Below are positions 1-8,016 of a stretch of 12,329 bases of DNA, piece after piece (position 1 is the first letter of the stretch; every line of letters starts with the position of its first letter). The position numbers and the translations under genes are program-made. The notes under the pieces were generated by a model. That model did no database searches. It worked only from the letters and a program-made list of their open reading frames with translations, and was not told where the DNA came from. Location: NCBI GenBank assembly GCA_945283395.1, contig CALYQH010000013.1, forward strand, positions 1 to 12,329, read 5' to 3'. This DNA comes from an uncultured Ventosimonas sp. (GTDB lineage: Bacteria; Pseudomonadota; Gammaproteobacteria; Pseudomonadales; Pseudomonadaceae).

Positions 1-591
1 AGTTAATGATTTTTCTAATAATTGCTCAAAAAATTCTCTATTGCGATAAAATTCAAATAAGACCTCTTTAGTATTGGCTAATAGCTTGGTGTAATTTTTA
101 TCTGCTTTAGCTTTATTACCTAATGAAATATTTACTTGATCACCTTCACAACCAATCTTATCGTCAGCTGGAATGATTTTAACCAATGTTTCAGACAGTA
201 AATATTCACGCGAATAAATAGGATTAATAAGTACTTCATAGCCTTGTCTAGATAAACGACGGATAATGGTAAAGCGATATCTATAATTTTTGATAAATTT
301 CTTTTTATCTAACCAAATAAATTTATCCACATAAACACTATCCAAAGCCTCCGCTAAATCTCGATAGGATTTATCACCTAGTAAGGTTATCTTATATCCT
401 TGGTATTTTGGTGAGTTTCTTAAATCTTCTAAAAAATTTCTAAATAAAACATAATCACCTATCACATCTACCCTAATAATAATTAACTCTTTCTTATTAA
501 TAGCTATTTTTCTTTTTCTAGCTACATAATCTATCATTAATAAAATAATAATATTAATAGCTGTTTTAAACTGAACAAATAACCGTTTCAT
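1..591 (-). CDS. GT9 (heptosyltransferase-like) glycosyltransferase, 3' part missing
   Basis: An open frame runs from an ATG at 591 leftward to the window edge without a stop, giving the first 197 residues. The N-terminus has a hydrophobic stretch (about residues 10-23) and basic residues. At residues 36-50 is the motif LIIIRVDVIGDYVLF, which resembles the N-terminal D-x-x-GD strand-loop of GT9 ADP-heptose transferases (D42, G45, D46 visible). Around residues 120-150 a Rossmann-like NPIYSRE segment and a KIGCEGD segment also fit GT9. Members of this family add heptose or other sugars to lipopolysaccharide or related surface glycans at the inner face of the inner membrane; the acceptor cannot be told here. 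A weak AGGA lies 12 nt before the ATG. The gene lies just downstream of the rne terminator on the same strand. The C-terminal nucleotide-sugar domain is off the window, so the exact subfamily is open. Confidence 0.75.
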   Translation of the reverse strand, partial: MKRLFVQFKTAINIIILLMIDYVARKRKIAINKKELIIIRVDVIGDYVLFRNFLEDLRNSPKYQGYKITLLGDKSYRDLAEALDSVYVDKFIWLDKKKFIKNYRYRFTIIRRLSRQGYEVLINPIYSREYLLSETLVKIIPADDKIGCEGDQVNISLGNKAKADKNYTKLLANTKEVLFEFYRNREFFEQLLEKSLT

Positions 592-617
592 CGCACTTGA
601 TTATCCTAATCTTTATC

Positions 618-649
618 AAAAAACAAAAGGGATACCTAAGTATCCCTTT
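618..649 (-). terminator. Rho-independent terminator of rne
   Basis: Read on the minus strand, a perfect 10-bp stem (AAAGGGATAC / GTATCCCTTT, 640-649 with 626-635) closes a 4-nt loop and is followed by TGTTTTTTG, a good U-tract. It lies 28 bp past the rne stop codon. Only 26 bp separate the end of the U-tract from the glycosyltransferase start, leaving little room for a separate promoter for that gene. It may therefore depend on readthrough or on a promoter overlapping the terminator. Confidence 0.88.
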
Positions 650-657
650 ATGACTAG

Positions 658-667
658 AAGGAGGTGA
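658..667 (-). promoter_or_regulatory. Anti-Shine-Dalgarno mimic in rne 3' UTR
   Basis: The minus strand reads UCACCUCCUU, identical to ten bases of the conserved 16S rRNA 3' tail (GAUCACCUCCUUA). It sits between the rne stop codon and the terminator hairpin. Equivalently, the plus strand carries a perfect AAGGAGGTGA, but no start codon follows at usable distance (the next bases are GCTAATTTAT), so it is not acting as a ribosome binding site there. The match is seen directly; any function is inference. Confidence 0.4.
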
Positions 668-676
668 GCTAATTTA

Positions 677-3280
677 TCAAACTTCCGAATGATACTCATC
701 TTTATCGGATATCTTCAGCTCTTCGGAATCCTGGTTAGCTGAGGCAGCTTCAACTATTTTAGAAGCCGCAGCAGTTTGCTGGCGGCGTCTAATTTCACGA
801 GGATCATTGGCCGCTCTTCCCACAATTCTAGCAGACACTGCTATAGTTTCTTTAGAACTTTCCAGCTCGGGAGCAGTTGTTAAAGATTGCTCTGCTACAC
901 TAGATTGTTCAACCTTGCTAGCAACTGCTTGCTCAAACGTCTCAGTTACTTGTGTTTCACTAATAGAATGGATCTTTTCTACAGCAGTCGCTGTAGATTG
1001 AAGTTGACTGCTTTGTTGGCTATTATCAAATCTTAGAGATTCTTGAAGTACAGTAGTTTCAGCGACAACTACAGGTAAAATATCTTGAGTTCGCACTAAT
1101 TGACTAGAGCTATCAGCAAATTCCTGTATTTTTAATTGATTATCTTCAGATGTTGCACCGTTATCAACCACAGTAGATGATGATTTATCTTCAAAATTGC
1201 GACCTCGACGATCTCGTCCAATATTACGACGACGTTGGCCTCTGGCTCTCCGACGTGGACGCTCATCAGTTTCTAATACTTCAGCTTTAGCTACCATTTC
1301 TCCAGAACTATTAACAGCTCTGTCTTTAATATTTTCTTCCCTACTAGCCTTATCAGTTGCACTATTTTGCCGGCGTTCATTACGATCTTGTCGTGGCCTA
1401 ACCTCATCGTCTTTGCTTAAACTATTATTTCTTTCTTCTTTATCTTTTGCCTGCTCATCTCTATTACGCTGGTTACGGCGTTGATGAGGACGTTCATGGG
1501 ATTGGCGACGGCTATTAGAATACTGTTCATTAGTTTGATTATGTGCTGTTTTTTCAGTAGCTTTACTAACAACCTCTTCAGCCTCTTCTTCTTTACTTGA
1601 AAATAAACTAACTAATGATTTAACCAAACTTTTTAAGCCACCCATTTTCTTTTCTGTCTCGATAGGAGCAGGCTGCTGTGGTGCAATAGTTTTGACCGCT
1701 GCTTCTTGACGAGTAAGCGCTTTAGAAGAACTAACATGATTATGATCTTCTTCACATTCTGTATTATGAAGCTCATAACTTAGTTCATTAAATTGAGCAT
1801 CTGGACTATCGGTCCGTAACCTTTGCACATCAAAATTAGGGGTTTCTAAATGATCATTAGGTACAATAACAATACGTACCTGACTGCGTAATTCTATTTT
1901 AGTGATAGCATTACGTTTCTCATTCAATAAAAATGCTGCTACGGGGATAGGTACATAAGCTCTAACTTCTGCGGTAGAGTCCTTGAGCGTTTCTTCTTCG
2001 ATAAGACGTAAGATAGCTAAAGCAATAGATTCAACATCACGAATAGTACCTTGTCCATTACAACGAGGGCAAGTTACCCCACTAGTTTCACGTAATGAAG
2101 GACGTAATCTTTGACGTGACATTTCTAATAAGCCGAATTTAGAAATAGAACCTACCTGTACTCTTGCCCTATCAGCTTTTAAGGCTTCGGTAATACAATC
2201 TTCCACAGCGCGACGATTTTTGGATGGAGTCATATCGATAAAATCTATGACTATTAATCCACCAATATCTCTAAGTCTAAGTTGACGAGCAATTTCTTCT
2301 GCTGCTTCAAGATTAGTTTGTAAAGCAGTTTCTTCTATATCACTGCCTCTAGTAGAACGCGCTGAGTTAATGTCAATAGATACTAAGGCTTCGGTAGGAT
2401 CTATTACAATTGAACCACCAGAAGGCAATCTAACTTCACGTTGGAAGGCAGTCTCAATTTGACTTTCAATTTGATATCTATTAAATAAAGGAACAGCATC
2501 CTCATAGAGTTTCACTTTATTTTTATACTGAGGAATTACTTGGCTGATAAAGTTTACTGCTTCCTCATAAGCATCAACAGTATCAATAAGTACCTCGCCA
2601 ATATCCTGCCGTAAATAATCTCTAATGGTACGAATAATGACATTGCTTTCTTGATAAATTAAGAAAGGTGCAGGACTACTGTCAGCAGCCTCTTTAATAG
2701 CTGCCCATAGTTGCAATAGATAATCTAAGTCCCACTGTAGCTCTTCAATACTACGACCTAAGCCTGCTGTACGGACAATCAGTCCCATATCAGCGGGTGC
2801 TTGTAAAGCACTTAAAACTTCTTTAAGTTCTGCCCTTTCATCGCCCTCAATACGGCGCGAAATACCGCCAGCACTAGGGTTATTAGGCATTAACACTAAA
2901 TAACGGCCAGCTAAACTAATAAAGGTCGTCAGAGCCGCTCCTTTATTACCTCTTTCTTCTTTTTCAACTTGGATAATAACTTCTTGGCCTTCTTTTAACA
3001 CATCTTTAATATTGAGACGACCAAAATTAGCCTCAGGGGCATTAATAAAATACTCACGAGAAATTTCTTTAAGCGGAAGAAAACCTTGACGACCTGAACC
3101 AAAATCAACAAATGCAGCTTCTAAACTTGGTTGAATAGCCGCTATTCTACCTTTGTAAATATTAGCTTTCTTTTGCTCTCTAGCGCCAGATTCTATGTCC
3201 AAGTCAAATAGACGTTGGCCATCTACCAGTGCTACACGCAACTCCTCAGACTGAGTTGCATTAATCAACATTCTTTTCAT
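677..3280 (-). CDS. rne: Ribonuclease E
   Basis: Endoribonuclease that starts mRNA decay, processes rRNA and tRNA precursors, and scaffolds the degradosome at the inner membrane. I chose the ATG at 3280, giving 867 aa, because [21 protein letters not shown] matches the family N-terminus; the upstream ATG at 3313 adds 11 residues with no family counterpart. The catalytic half is complete: an S1 domain (about 38-120), the 5'-sensor R170/T171, the Mg-binding D303 and D346 with N305 in DINSAR, and the Zn-link C404/C407 in CPRCNG. The C-terminal half is low-complexity. It holds an amphipathic membrane-anchor helix (about 546-562, [14 protein letters not shown]), arginine-rich RNA-binding tracts near 590-620 and 673-695, and a GRAANDPRE motif (N825-R828). 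The protein is shorter than the roughly 1060 residues of E. coli. The likely long structured leader suggests autoregulation, as known in E. coli. Confidence 0.97.
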   Translation of the reverse strand: MKRMLINATQSEELRVALVDGQRLFDLDIESGAREQKKANIYKGRIAAIQPSLEAAFVDFGSGRQGFLPLKEISREYFINAPEANFGRLNIKDVLKEGQEVIIQVEKEERGNKGAALTTFISLAGRYLVLMPNNPSAGGISRRIEGDERAELKEVLSALQAPADMGLIVRTAGLGRSIEELQWDLDYLLQLWAAIKEAADSSPAPFLIYQESNVIIRTIRDYLRQDIGEVLIDTVDAYEEAVNFISQVIPQYKNKVKLYEDAVPLFNRYQIESQIETAFQREVRLPSGGSIVIDPTEALVSIDINSARSTRGSDIEETALQTNLEAAEEIARQLRLRDIGGLIVIDFIDMTPSKNRRAVEDCITEALKADRARVQVGSISKFGLLEMSRQRLRPSLRETSGVTCPRCNGQGTIRDVESIALAILRLIEEETLKDSTAEVRAYVPIPVAAFLLNEKRNAITKIELRSQVRIVIVPNDHLETPNFDVQRLRTDSPDAQFNELSYELHNTECEEDHNHVSSSKALTRQEAAVKTIAPQQPAPIETEKKMGGLKSLVKSLVSLFSSKEEEAEEVVSKATEKTAHNQTNEQYSNSRRQSHERPHQRRNQRNRDEQAKDKEERNNSLSKDDEVRPRQDRNERRQNSATDKASREENIKDRAVNSSGEMVAKAEVLETDERPRRRARGQRRRNIGRDRRGRNFEDKSSSTVVDNGATSEDNQLKIQEFADSSSQLVRTQDILPVVVAETTVLQESLRFDNSQQSSQLQSTATAVEKIHSISETQVTETFEQAVASKVEQSSVAEQSLTTAPELESSKETIAVSARIVGRAANDPREIRRRQQTAAASKIVEAASANQDSEELKISDKDEYHSEV

Positions 3281-3631
3281 GTTGTACCATCTGCTATAAG
3301 CGAGCAGCAACAACTAGGCACACTGAGTGCTCAAGGCTAGTATGGGGCGCGCTAAAGTGGTATACCACCTTCGTGTCTAGCAACCTTAACTTATTCAATT
3401 AACAGCTAAGTCGCGACTGCGTCTCCTGTTTTCGTCTTACAAAAACACTTTTTTTTGCAGGAGGAGGAATCTTTTTAATAAAGCGGATGCAAAGGCATCT
3501 AACCATTAATTTAACACTCTTACCAAAAAGTACATCTCCACCCAACTTATTTCCGTGATTATTCAGTTGCCACGTGCAACTAGGCCCGCGGGTTATCATT
3601 TTTCAAAACCTATTTGTTAGCAATAGGTTTC
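3281..3631 (-). promoter_or_regulatory. Probable structured 5' leader of rne
   Basis: This stretch lies directly upstream of rne and is dense in inverted repeats readable as minus-strand RNA hairpins. A 7-bp stem with a UAUA loop is built on GTGGTATACCAC (3357-3368). AGTCGCGACT is a perfect palindrome at 3409-3418. A long hairpin pairs 3458-3463 with 3423-3428. Further stems are GATGC/GCATC (3486-3490 with 3495-3499), AGTTGC/GCAACT (3565-3570 with 3576-3581) and a 9-bp stem AAACCTATT/AATAGGTTT (3606-3614 with 3622-3630). E. coli rne has a long leader that senses RNase E activity, and Pseudomonas has its own leader motif (rne-II, as I recall). Leader identity is inferred from position; I could not place the promoter or fix the 5' end. 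Confidence 0.5.
3457..3469 (-). promoter_or_regulatory. CCUCCUCC anti-SD-like tract in the rne leader
   Basis: The minus strand reads UUCCUCCUCCUGC here, complementary to Shine-Dalgarno sequences. It can pair with CAGGAG at 3423-3428 across an A/U-rich loop, so it may be hidden or exposed depending on folding. On the plus strand this is GCAGGAGGAGGAA, which looks like a strong ribosome binding site, but the first ATG (3487) is too far away and opens only 23 codons. Function is not known. Confidence 0.3.
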
Positions 3632-4269
3632 GACCATATTTCCAGAACTTGATAGATTCTATATCTATTGGGTAGTCTGAACCCATTAATAATCTTTTAC
3701 ATTGCTAGTAATTACTTATGCCCTACTTTGCAGACACCTTTACATTCAACATTCAATTTTAGATATCTGCCTTATCATCTTAATATTGATGAACAATTTT
3801 GCATCAAGCAACAGCAATTACAAAGAAACTCTTAATTACTTAAAATAGCTTACAAAATTTGAGAGAACAACTGAATTTCTTTGCAAAAACTTACAGTTAC
3901 TTATTCTCCGTTCGCTATCTTTAATTAACAGTATTTATACATGCCCTTTATAGGCCTAATGAATATAGCAGTTAATTAACTTTTCTTCAAATAAAATCCT
4001 TAGTTATTCAACTAATTGTTACAGGCTGTTAACAAAGTTAAATTAGCTTATGGTAAATGACACTGAAAAAGAAAATATAATAATAATTACCTTTCTCTTA
4101 TTGATAGATTTAACATATTGTTAAATATACCTAAGCCTCCCCCTATCCTATTGCCTTAGATAATATTAGCTATATTCATTCTATAATTAACAGCATAACA
4201 ATATCCATTTATTTTTTTGGTATTTACTAAAACAACATCCATAGACTAATCATTAGTTATTTTTTAACC
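3632..4269. other. Non-coding region between rne leader and hscC promoter
   Basis: About 640 bp of very AT-rich DNA with no open frame of convincing length or ribosome binding site on either strand. I see a 5-bp stem TGGGT/ACCCA (3669-3673 with 3681-3685), TTGATG/CATCAA arms (3786-3791 with 3802-3807), a perfect palindrome AGTTAATTAACT (3970-3981), TGTTAACA (4027-4034) and a C-rich patch CCTCCCCCTATCC (4137-4149). TTAACA recurs at 3925, 4029, 4110 and 4187. It should contain the rne promoter(s) on the minus strand, but none stands out. There are no DnaA-box-like sites and no tRNA. Confidence 0.5.
4108..4126. repeat. Operator-like inverted repeat upstream of hscC
   Basis: ATTTAACA-TAT-TGTTAAAT is a perfect inverted repeat with 8-bp arms and a 3-bp centre. 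A one-base-shorter relative, TTAACATATTGTAAAT, recurs at 4280-4295, inside the predicted hscC promoter. The pair looks like binding sites for one dimeric regulator, but low-complexity AT-rich DNA yields such repeats by chance more easily than balanced DNA. Confidence 0.35.
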
Positions 4270-4298
4270 TTGCTAAGGCTTAACATATTGTAAATAAT
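4270..4298 (+). promoter_or_regulatory. Candidate sigma-70 promoter of the hscC operon
   Basis: TTGCTA (4270-4275) and AATAAT (4293-4298) are separated by 17 bp and match the -35 and -10 consensus at 4/6 and 5/6. A transcript would start about 45 bp before the hscC ATG. The TTAACATATTGTAAAT motif overlaps the spacer and -10, where a bound repressor would block polymerase. Other AT-rich -10 matches nearby (TATAAA at 4298) make the exact site uncertain. Confidence 0.35.
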
Positions 4299-4337
4299 AT
4301 AAATTAATAATTAACATTACATTTTGTAAAATAACAC

Positions 4338-4344
4338 AAGGGAA
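4338..4344 (+). promoter_or_regulatory. Ribosome binding site of hscC
   Basis: AAGGGAA lies 7 nt before the ATG at 4352. It is a good Shine-Dalgarno site and fixes the true start of hscC at 4352, ahead of the frameshift, rather than at the internal ATG at 4563. Confidence 0.75.
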
Positions 4345-4351
4345 TTTATCA

Positions 4352-6041
4352 ATGATAGTTGGTATTGATTTAGGCACTACTCACTCGCTCATAGGTGCTT
4401 ATCTTGATAATGGGCCAGAGCTATTTAAAAATCCGTTGGGAGAGCTTCTCACGCCTTCTATAAACAGGAATAGATGAACAAAATACGTTACTAGTTGGCG
4501 CCATTGCTAAAGAAAGATTAATCACACATCCTCAACAAACTATTGCCAACTTTAAACGCTGGATGGGTAGTGCCAGAAAAATTCAACTAAATAATAAAGT
4601 ATTTGGACCTGAAGAACTTTCTGCCCTCGTTTTAAGGTCTTTGATAGCTGATGCTGAAGCAGCTACTGGCCAAAAAGTTACAGAAGCTGTTATTAGTGTA
4701 CCGGCCTATTTCTCTGATGCGCAACGTAAAGCAACCAAAATAGCGGGCGAACTAGCGGGTATAAAAGTTGAACGTTTAATTAATGAACCAACTGCCGCTG
4801 CATTAGCCTACGGCCTACAAGCGAGAAAAGAAGGAGGAAAATTTCTGCTATTAGACCTAGGAGGGGGCACTTTTGATGTCTCTATTCTTGAAATTTTTGA
4901 CGGTGTAGTAGAAGTACATGCTAGTGCTGGAGATAGTTTTTTAGGTGGTAAAGATTTCTTACAGGTTTTATTCAGTACCTTTTGCTCAGAAACAGGGATC
5001 GCGCTGGACAAACTCAACGCTATTGAATTAGGGTCATTATTGGCTAAATTAGAACAACTTAAAAAAAATCTTACTACCAATGCTAGCCATGAATTAGATA
5101 TCAGCCTTAATGCACAAAGTTATCACTGGCAAATCACAGCCGAGCATTTTGCCAATTTATGTGAGCCTCTTATTCAACGGATGCGAGCTCCTATAGAAAG
5201 AGCGGTGCGTGATGCAAAACTTAAAGCTAATGAGCTAAATGAGGTCATTTTGGTAGGCGGTGCAAGCCGTATGCCTATGATTAGCAAATTAGTTTCTAAA
5301 CTCTTTGGGCGATTACCACTACGTCATATCAACCCAGATCAAACCATCGCCATAGGTGCGGTTATTGCAGCTAGTTTAAAAGTTAGGGATGAGCGTTTAG
5401 AGGAAATTATTTTAACTGATATTTGCCCCTATACTCTATGGACTAATGTCTGCCGCAAAAAAAGTGAAGGCAATTATGCAGAAGGCTATTTCATGCCCAT
5501 TATTGCTCGTAATAGCACAGTTCCTATTAGCCGCGAGGAAAATCTATATCCCGTCTATGATGATCAAGAAAATATAACGGTAGAAGTTTATCAAGGTGAA
5601 AGTCCAACCATAGATAAGAATATTAAACTAGGTGAGCTACATGTTAAACTACCCAATAAATTAGCCAATAATAGAGGAGTTACAGTAAGATTTACTTATG
5701 ATATCAATGGTATACTGCAAGTTGAAACAAAAGTAATAGAAACAGGGGAAACACAGCAGCTCATTCTAAAACAAAATGAAAATAATCTAACTGAAGCGGA
5801 GATAATGGCACGCTTACAAGCCTTAGATGAGCTCAAAATAGATCCTAGAGAGAAACAAGAAAATGTTCTTTTGTTAGCTAGAGCCGCTCGCCTTTATGAA
5901 GAAGTAATTGATTATCGCGAAATGTTACAAAACTGGATTTTACAATTTGAGCAAATCCCTGATAAACAAGATAATGAACTAATAATAGAAGCCCGTAAGG
6001 AATTTTCTTCAAACCTAGATCACTTGGAAAATAACTATTAA
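4352..6041 (+). pseudogene. hscC: Hsp70 chaperone of the HscC family, interrupted by a +1 frameshift
   Basis: The gene starts at 4352 with MIVGIDLGTTHSL, the first phosphate motif of Hsp70 ATPases, and runs to TPSI. Here one extra base (most simply one A in the AAA at 4462-4464) shifts the frame into a TGA at 4475-4477 (41 codons). The +1 frame is open from 4464 to 6041 and continues exactly where HscC homology should resume (GIDEQNTLLVG). The joined product is about 562 aa; E. coli HscC is 556 as I recall. Joined numbering gives INEPTAAA near 143, phosphate motif 2 DLGGGTFDV at 168-176, adenosine motif VGGAS at 301-305, DICPYTL, then a beta substrate-binding domain and a short lid without the EEVD tail. 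The ATG at 4563 could only restart a product lacking phosphate loop 1. HscC is a specialised cytosolic Hsp70; the next gene encodes its likely J partner. The frameshift may be a true mutation or a sequence error. Confidence 0.9.
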
Positions 6042-6062
6042 TAACAAGCAGTAGAGATAATT

Positions 6063-7880
6063 ATGTGGGCTATTATTTTTTTAGGGTTAGACGAGCAAGC
6101 AGATGAACGTGCTATAAAAAAAGCCTATGCAAAACGATTTAAAGAAACTCGCCCAGATGAAGACCCAGCAGGATTTCATCAGCTAAACGAAGCTTATCAA
6201 GCTGCTTTACGCTGGCGCCGAGAAAATCCTCTTACCGACGCAACATCAGCATCAGCTATTTTAGCTGATGCCATTACCGAACCATGCTCAACAACTTTTA
6301 CTGCTATCCCAGGTTATTCTGCCGCAGACAACATAAATACTGACAATTTAACAGAACAACCTTCGCCAGCTAATACACCGCTAAATCATTATTATCAAAC
6401 CTTAATGCGCGCAGCTTCTGCAGGTGATACTAAGAAACTTAACGCATGGCTACAAGAAAATACTGAGCTTTCAGTAGTATCTTCGTTATTAGCAAACTAT
6501 TTGTTAGATTACTGGCAAACTTATCACCCTGCTCTAGCTAAAGAATGCTTCGATGTTCTAAGTGATTTTTTTCATCTTAACAGCATTGCGCAGCAAATGA
6601 CGATTGACTTAACTCTATTACGGAGCTCGCTAGATGCTATTTGGAATGCTCAACAACAAGCTAGTAATGATTCATTATTGGCCAACATTAGATCATCACA
6701 CCACCTTCAAAAGGTTAGCAATTCTTTTGAGATAGAAGAGTTCTATCAAAAATGTCTGATCGTAGCGCAACAAAACCATCCAGAACAATTTCATTTATGG
6801 TTACAATCGCAACAGCAATTTTGGTCATTTGATAGCAAACAACAAATAGGCCAAACACTATTAGCTAATCTCCAACAAAAGCAAGTTCCATTAAGTGCAG
6901 CAAGCTTTGCTGTTATTTTAGATTTTTTTAGCCTTAACGATATCCTAGCTAATAACGATATAACCGATACCCAAGATCTACAACAGCACTTAAATACCCT
7001 ATGGTTATTTAGCGATCAGCGCATAGCTGCACTAACAGCTCAATATAATTTAGCTGACCAAAATTGTGCTAATTACTCATCGCAAGAATCTTATGCTGAC
7101 TGGCAAATGTTTGAGCAAATGAAAAAACCTTTTTCATGGTTACAAGCTATTAGAACTAGTTTTCCACTGTATCGCTCCAAGAGTTGGAGTCAACGTTTAG
7201 TTGCCTTGCTAGAGAGCAATAATAATCACATACCCACTAGTATTAACAAAGAGCAACTCAGCTATTGGCTTGCTTTCTCGCAAAAGAGAATACTCCATGC
7301 TCCAAAACTGTTAGTATGGACTATTAATATATTATTTCTAAATCTATTCTGCTTGTTTGCCTTATTGTTTTACCATTATGTAACTGAGAGAAAAACTGAG
7401 CTAGAAATCTTAGCCCTCTCTTTTGAAGTTTGGTTTTTCATTTTGATTCCAACAATTATTTGTTTAGCAATACTTTGGTCTCTGCTCTGGCTAAAATACT
7501 CTTATCAGCAAATAACTCATTATTATTGGCGTGTGTTCAATAAAATATGGATACCTCTGTTAATTATGATTTGTTACGCGGCTCCATTAACACCTCAAAT
7601 TCGACTCTTATTTGCGTTCTGTATTCTGGTTAGTATTTTAATTTTCTATGATAAAGCCGTTCCAAAACCACTATTACTACTCTTTACCCCAGTAGTTTTA
7701 TATCTATTAAATGGTTTGGAAAATGCTTTTAAACCTTTCCGATCTTTGAAAATCTCAGCATTAACTAAATTTACTATTTTTGTAGCTATTTGTTGCATGT
7801 TTGTAGCGGCTCTTTATGTCTTTCCAGAACAACTTAAAGTTATCTATTTAGTGCTATACAAATTATTATTGTTCTTGTGA
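6063..7880 (+). CDS. Membrane J-domain protein, likely HscC co-chaperone
   Basis: 605 aa. The N-terminal J-domain (about 1-52) has helix II KKAYAKRFKE and a downstream FHQLNEAYQAALR helix, but the invariant HPD is RPD (R30-P31-D32, in TRPDEDPAGF). Residues 55-105 are a Ser/Thr/Ala-rich linker; 110-400 are Gln/Leu-rich helical sequence with no motif I recognise. From about 415 to the end there are roughly six or seven hydrophobic segments (near 417-440, 453-476, 495-508, 513-529, 535-552, 568-587, 592-605), so the C-terminus sits in the membrane and the J-domain is probably cytoplasmic. The layout recalls E. coli DjlB/DjlC, whose genes lie by hscC and which partner HscC. It starts 21 bp after hscC, presumably in one operon; only a weak GAGAT precedes the ATG, and an in-frame stop at 6042 excludes a much longer start. 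Confidence 0.82.
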   Translation: MWAIIFLGLDEQADERAIKKAYAKRFKETRPDEDPAGFHQLNEAYQAALRWRRENPLTDATSASAILADAITEPCSTTFTAIPGYSAADNINTDNLTEQPSPANTPLNHYYQTLMRAASAGDTKKLNAWLQENTELSVVSSLLANYLLDYWQTYHPALAKECFDVLSDFFHLNSIAQQMTIDLTLLRSSLDAIWNAQQQASNDSLLANIRSSHHLQKVSNSFEIEEFYQKCLIVAQQNHPEQFHLWLQSQQQFWSFDSKQQIGQTLLANLQQKQVPLSAASFAVILDFFSLNDILANNDITDTQDLQQHLNTLWLFSDQRIAALTAQYNLADQNCANYSSQESYADWQMFEQMKKPFSWLQAIRTSFPLYRSKSWSQRLVALLESNNNHIPTSINKEQLSYWLAFSQKRILHAPKLLVWTINILFLNLFCLFALLFYHYVTERKTELEILALSFEVWFFILIPTIICLAILWSLLWLKYSYQQITHYYWRVFNKIWIPLLIMICYAAPLTPQIRLLFAFCILVSILIFYDKAVPKPLLLLFTPVVLYLLNGLENAFKPFRSLKISALTKFTIFVAICCMFVAALYVFPEQLKVIYLVLYKLLLFL

Positions 7881-7950
7881 TAATTTTTGGCTATCAGCTT
7901 ACTAAGTAAAACCATAATGGGTTATAGACCATCAATAATACTGACTTGTT

Positions 7951-7980
7951 TTGCCCATCATGCTCCTTTTAAGTTAAAAT
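7951..7980 (+). promoter_or_regulatory. Candidate purL promoter
   Basis: TTGCCC (7951-7956) and TAAAAT (7975-7980) stand 18 bp apart in the 130-bp gap before purL, matching the sigma-70 consensus at 4/6 and 5/6. I see no PurR-type operator, no purine riboswitch fold, and no clear terminator for the J-protein gene, so readthrough from the hscC operon is also possible. Confidence 0.35.
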
Positions 7981-8002
7981 CATCTTTTAAAACTCTTATC
8001 CT

Positions 8003-8007
8003 AAAGG
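8003..8007 (+). promoter_or_regulatory. Ribosome binding site deciding the purL start
   Basis: AAAGG ends 3 nt before the ATG at 8011 and 9 nt before the ATG at 8017. The latter spacing is far more usual, so 8017 is preferred. Confidence 0.6.
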
Positions 8008-8016
8008 TTTATGACA

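Noticed and set aside
3399-3599. 66-codon minus-strand open frame upstream of rne
   Set aside because: It has no recognisable protein features and no good ribosome binding site, and it overlaps several predicted RNA hairpins; it is better explained as leader sequence. A small leader peptide cannot be fully excluded.
4050-4124. 24-codon plus-strand frame coding a charged N-terminus and hydrophobic core (ITFLLLIDLTYC)
   Set aside because: It resembles a tiny membrane peptide, but no Shine-Dalgarno site precedes the ATG and AT-rich DNA readily encodes Ile/Leu/Phe runs.
4119-4149. Possible sigma-32 heat-shock promoter (TTGTTA followed by CCCCTATC)
   Set aside because: The -35 match is poor, the site is about 200 bp before the hscC start, and HscC genes are not classical sigma-32 targets as far as I know.
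4060-4340. AT-rich stretch as a replication origin
   Set aside because: I found no DnaA-box-like TTATCCACA sites and the flanking genes are not those typical of an origin.
6078-6089. Possible small indel in the J-protein start (run of seven T, extra Ile-Phe before LGL)
   Set aside because: The frame stays open through the whole gene, so at most two residues were inserted; it does not break the protein.
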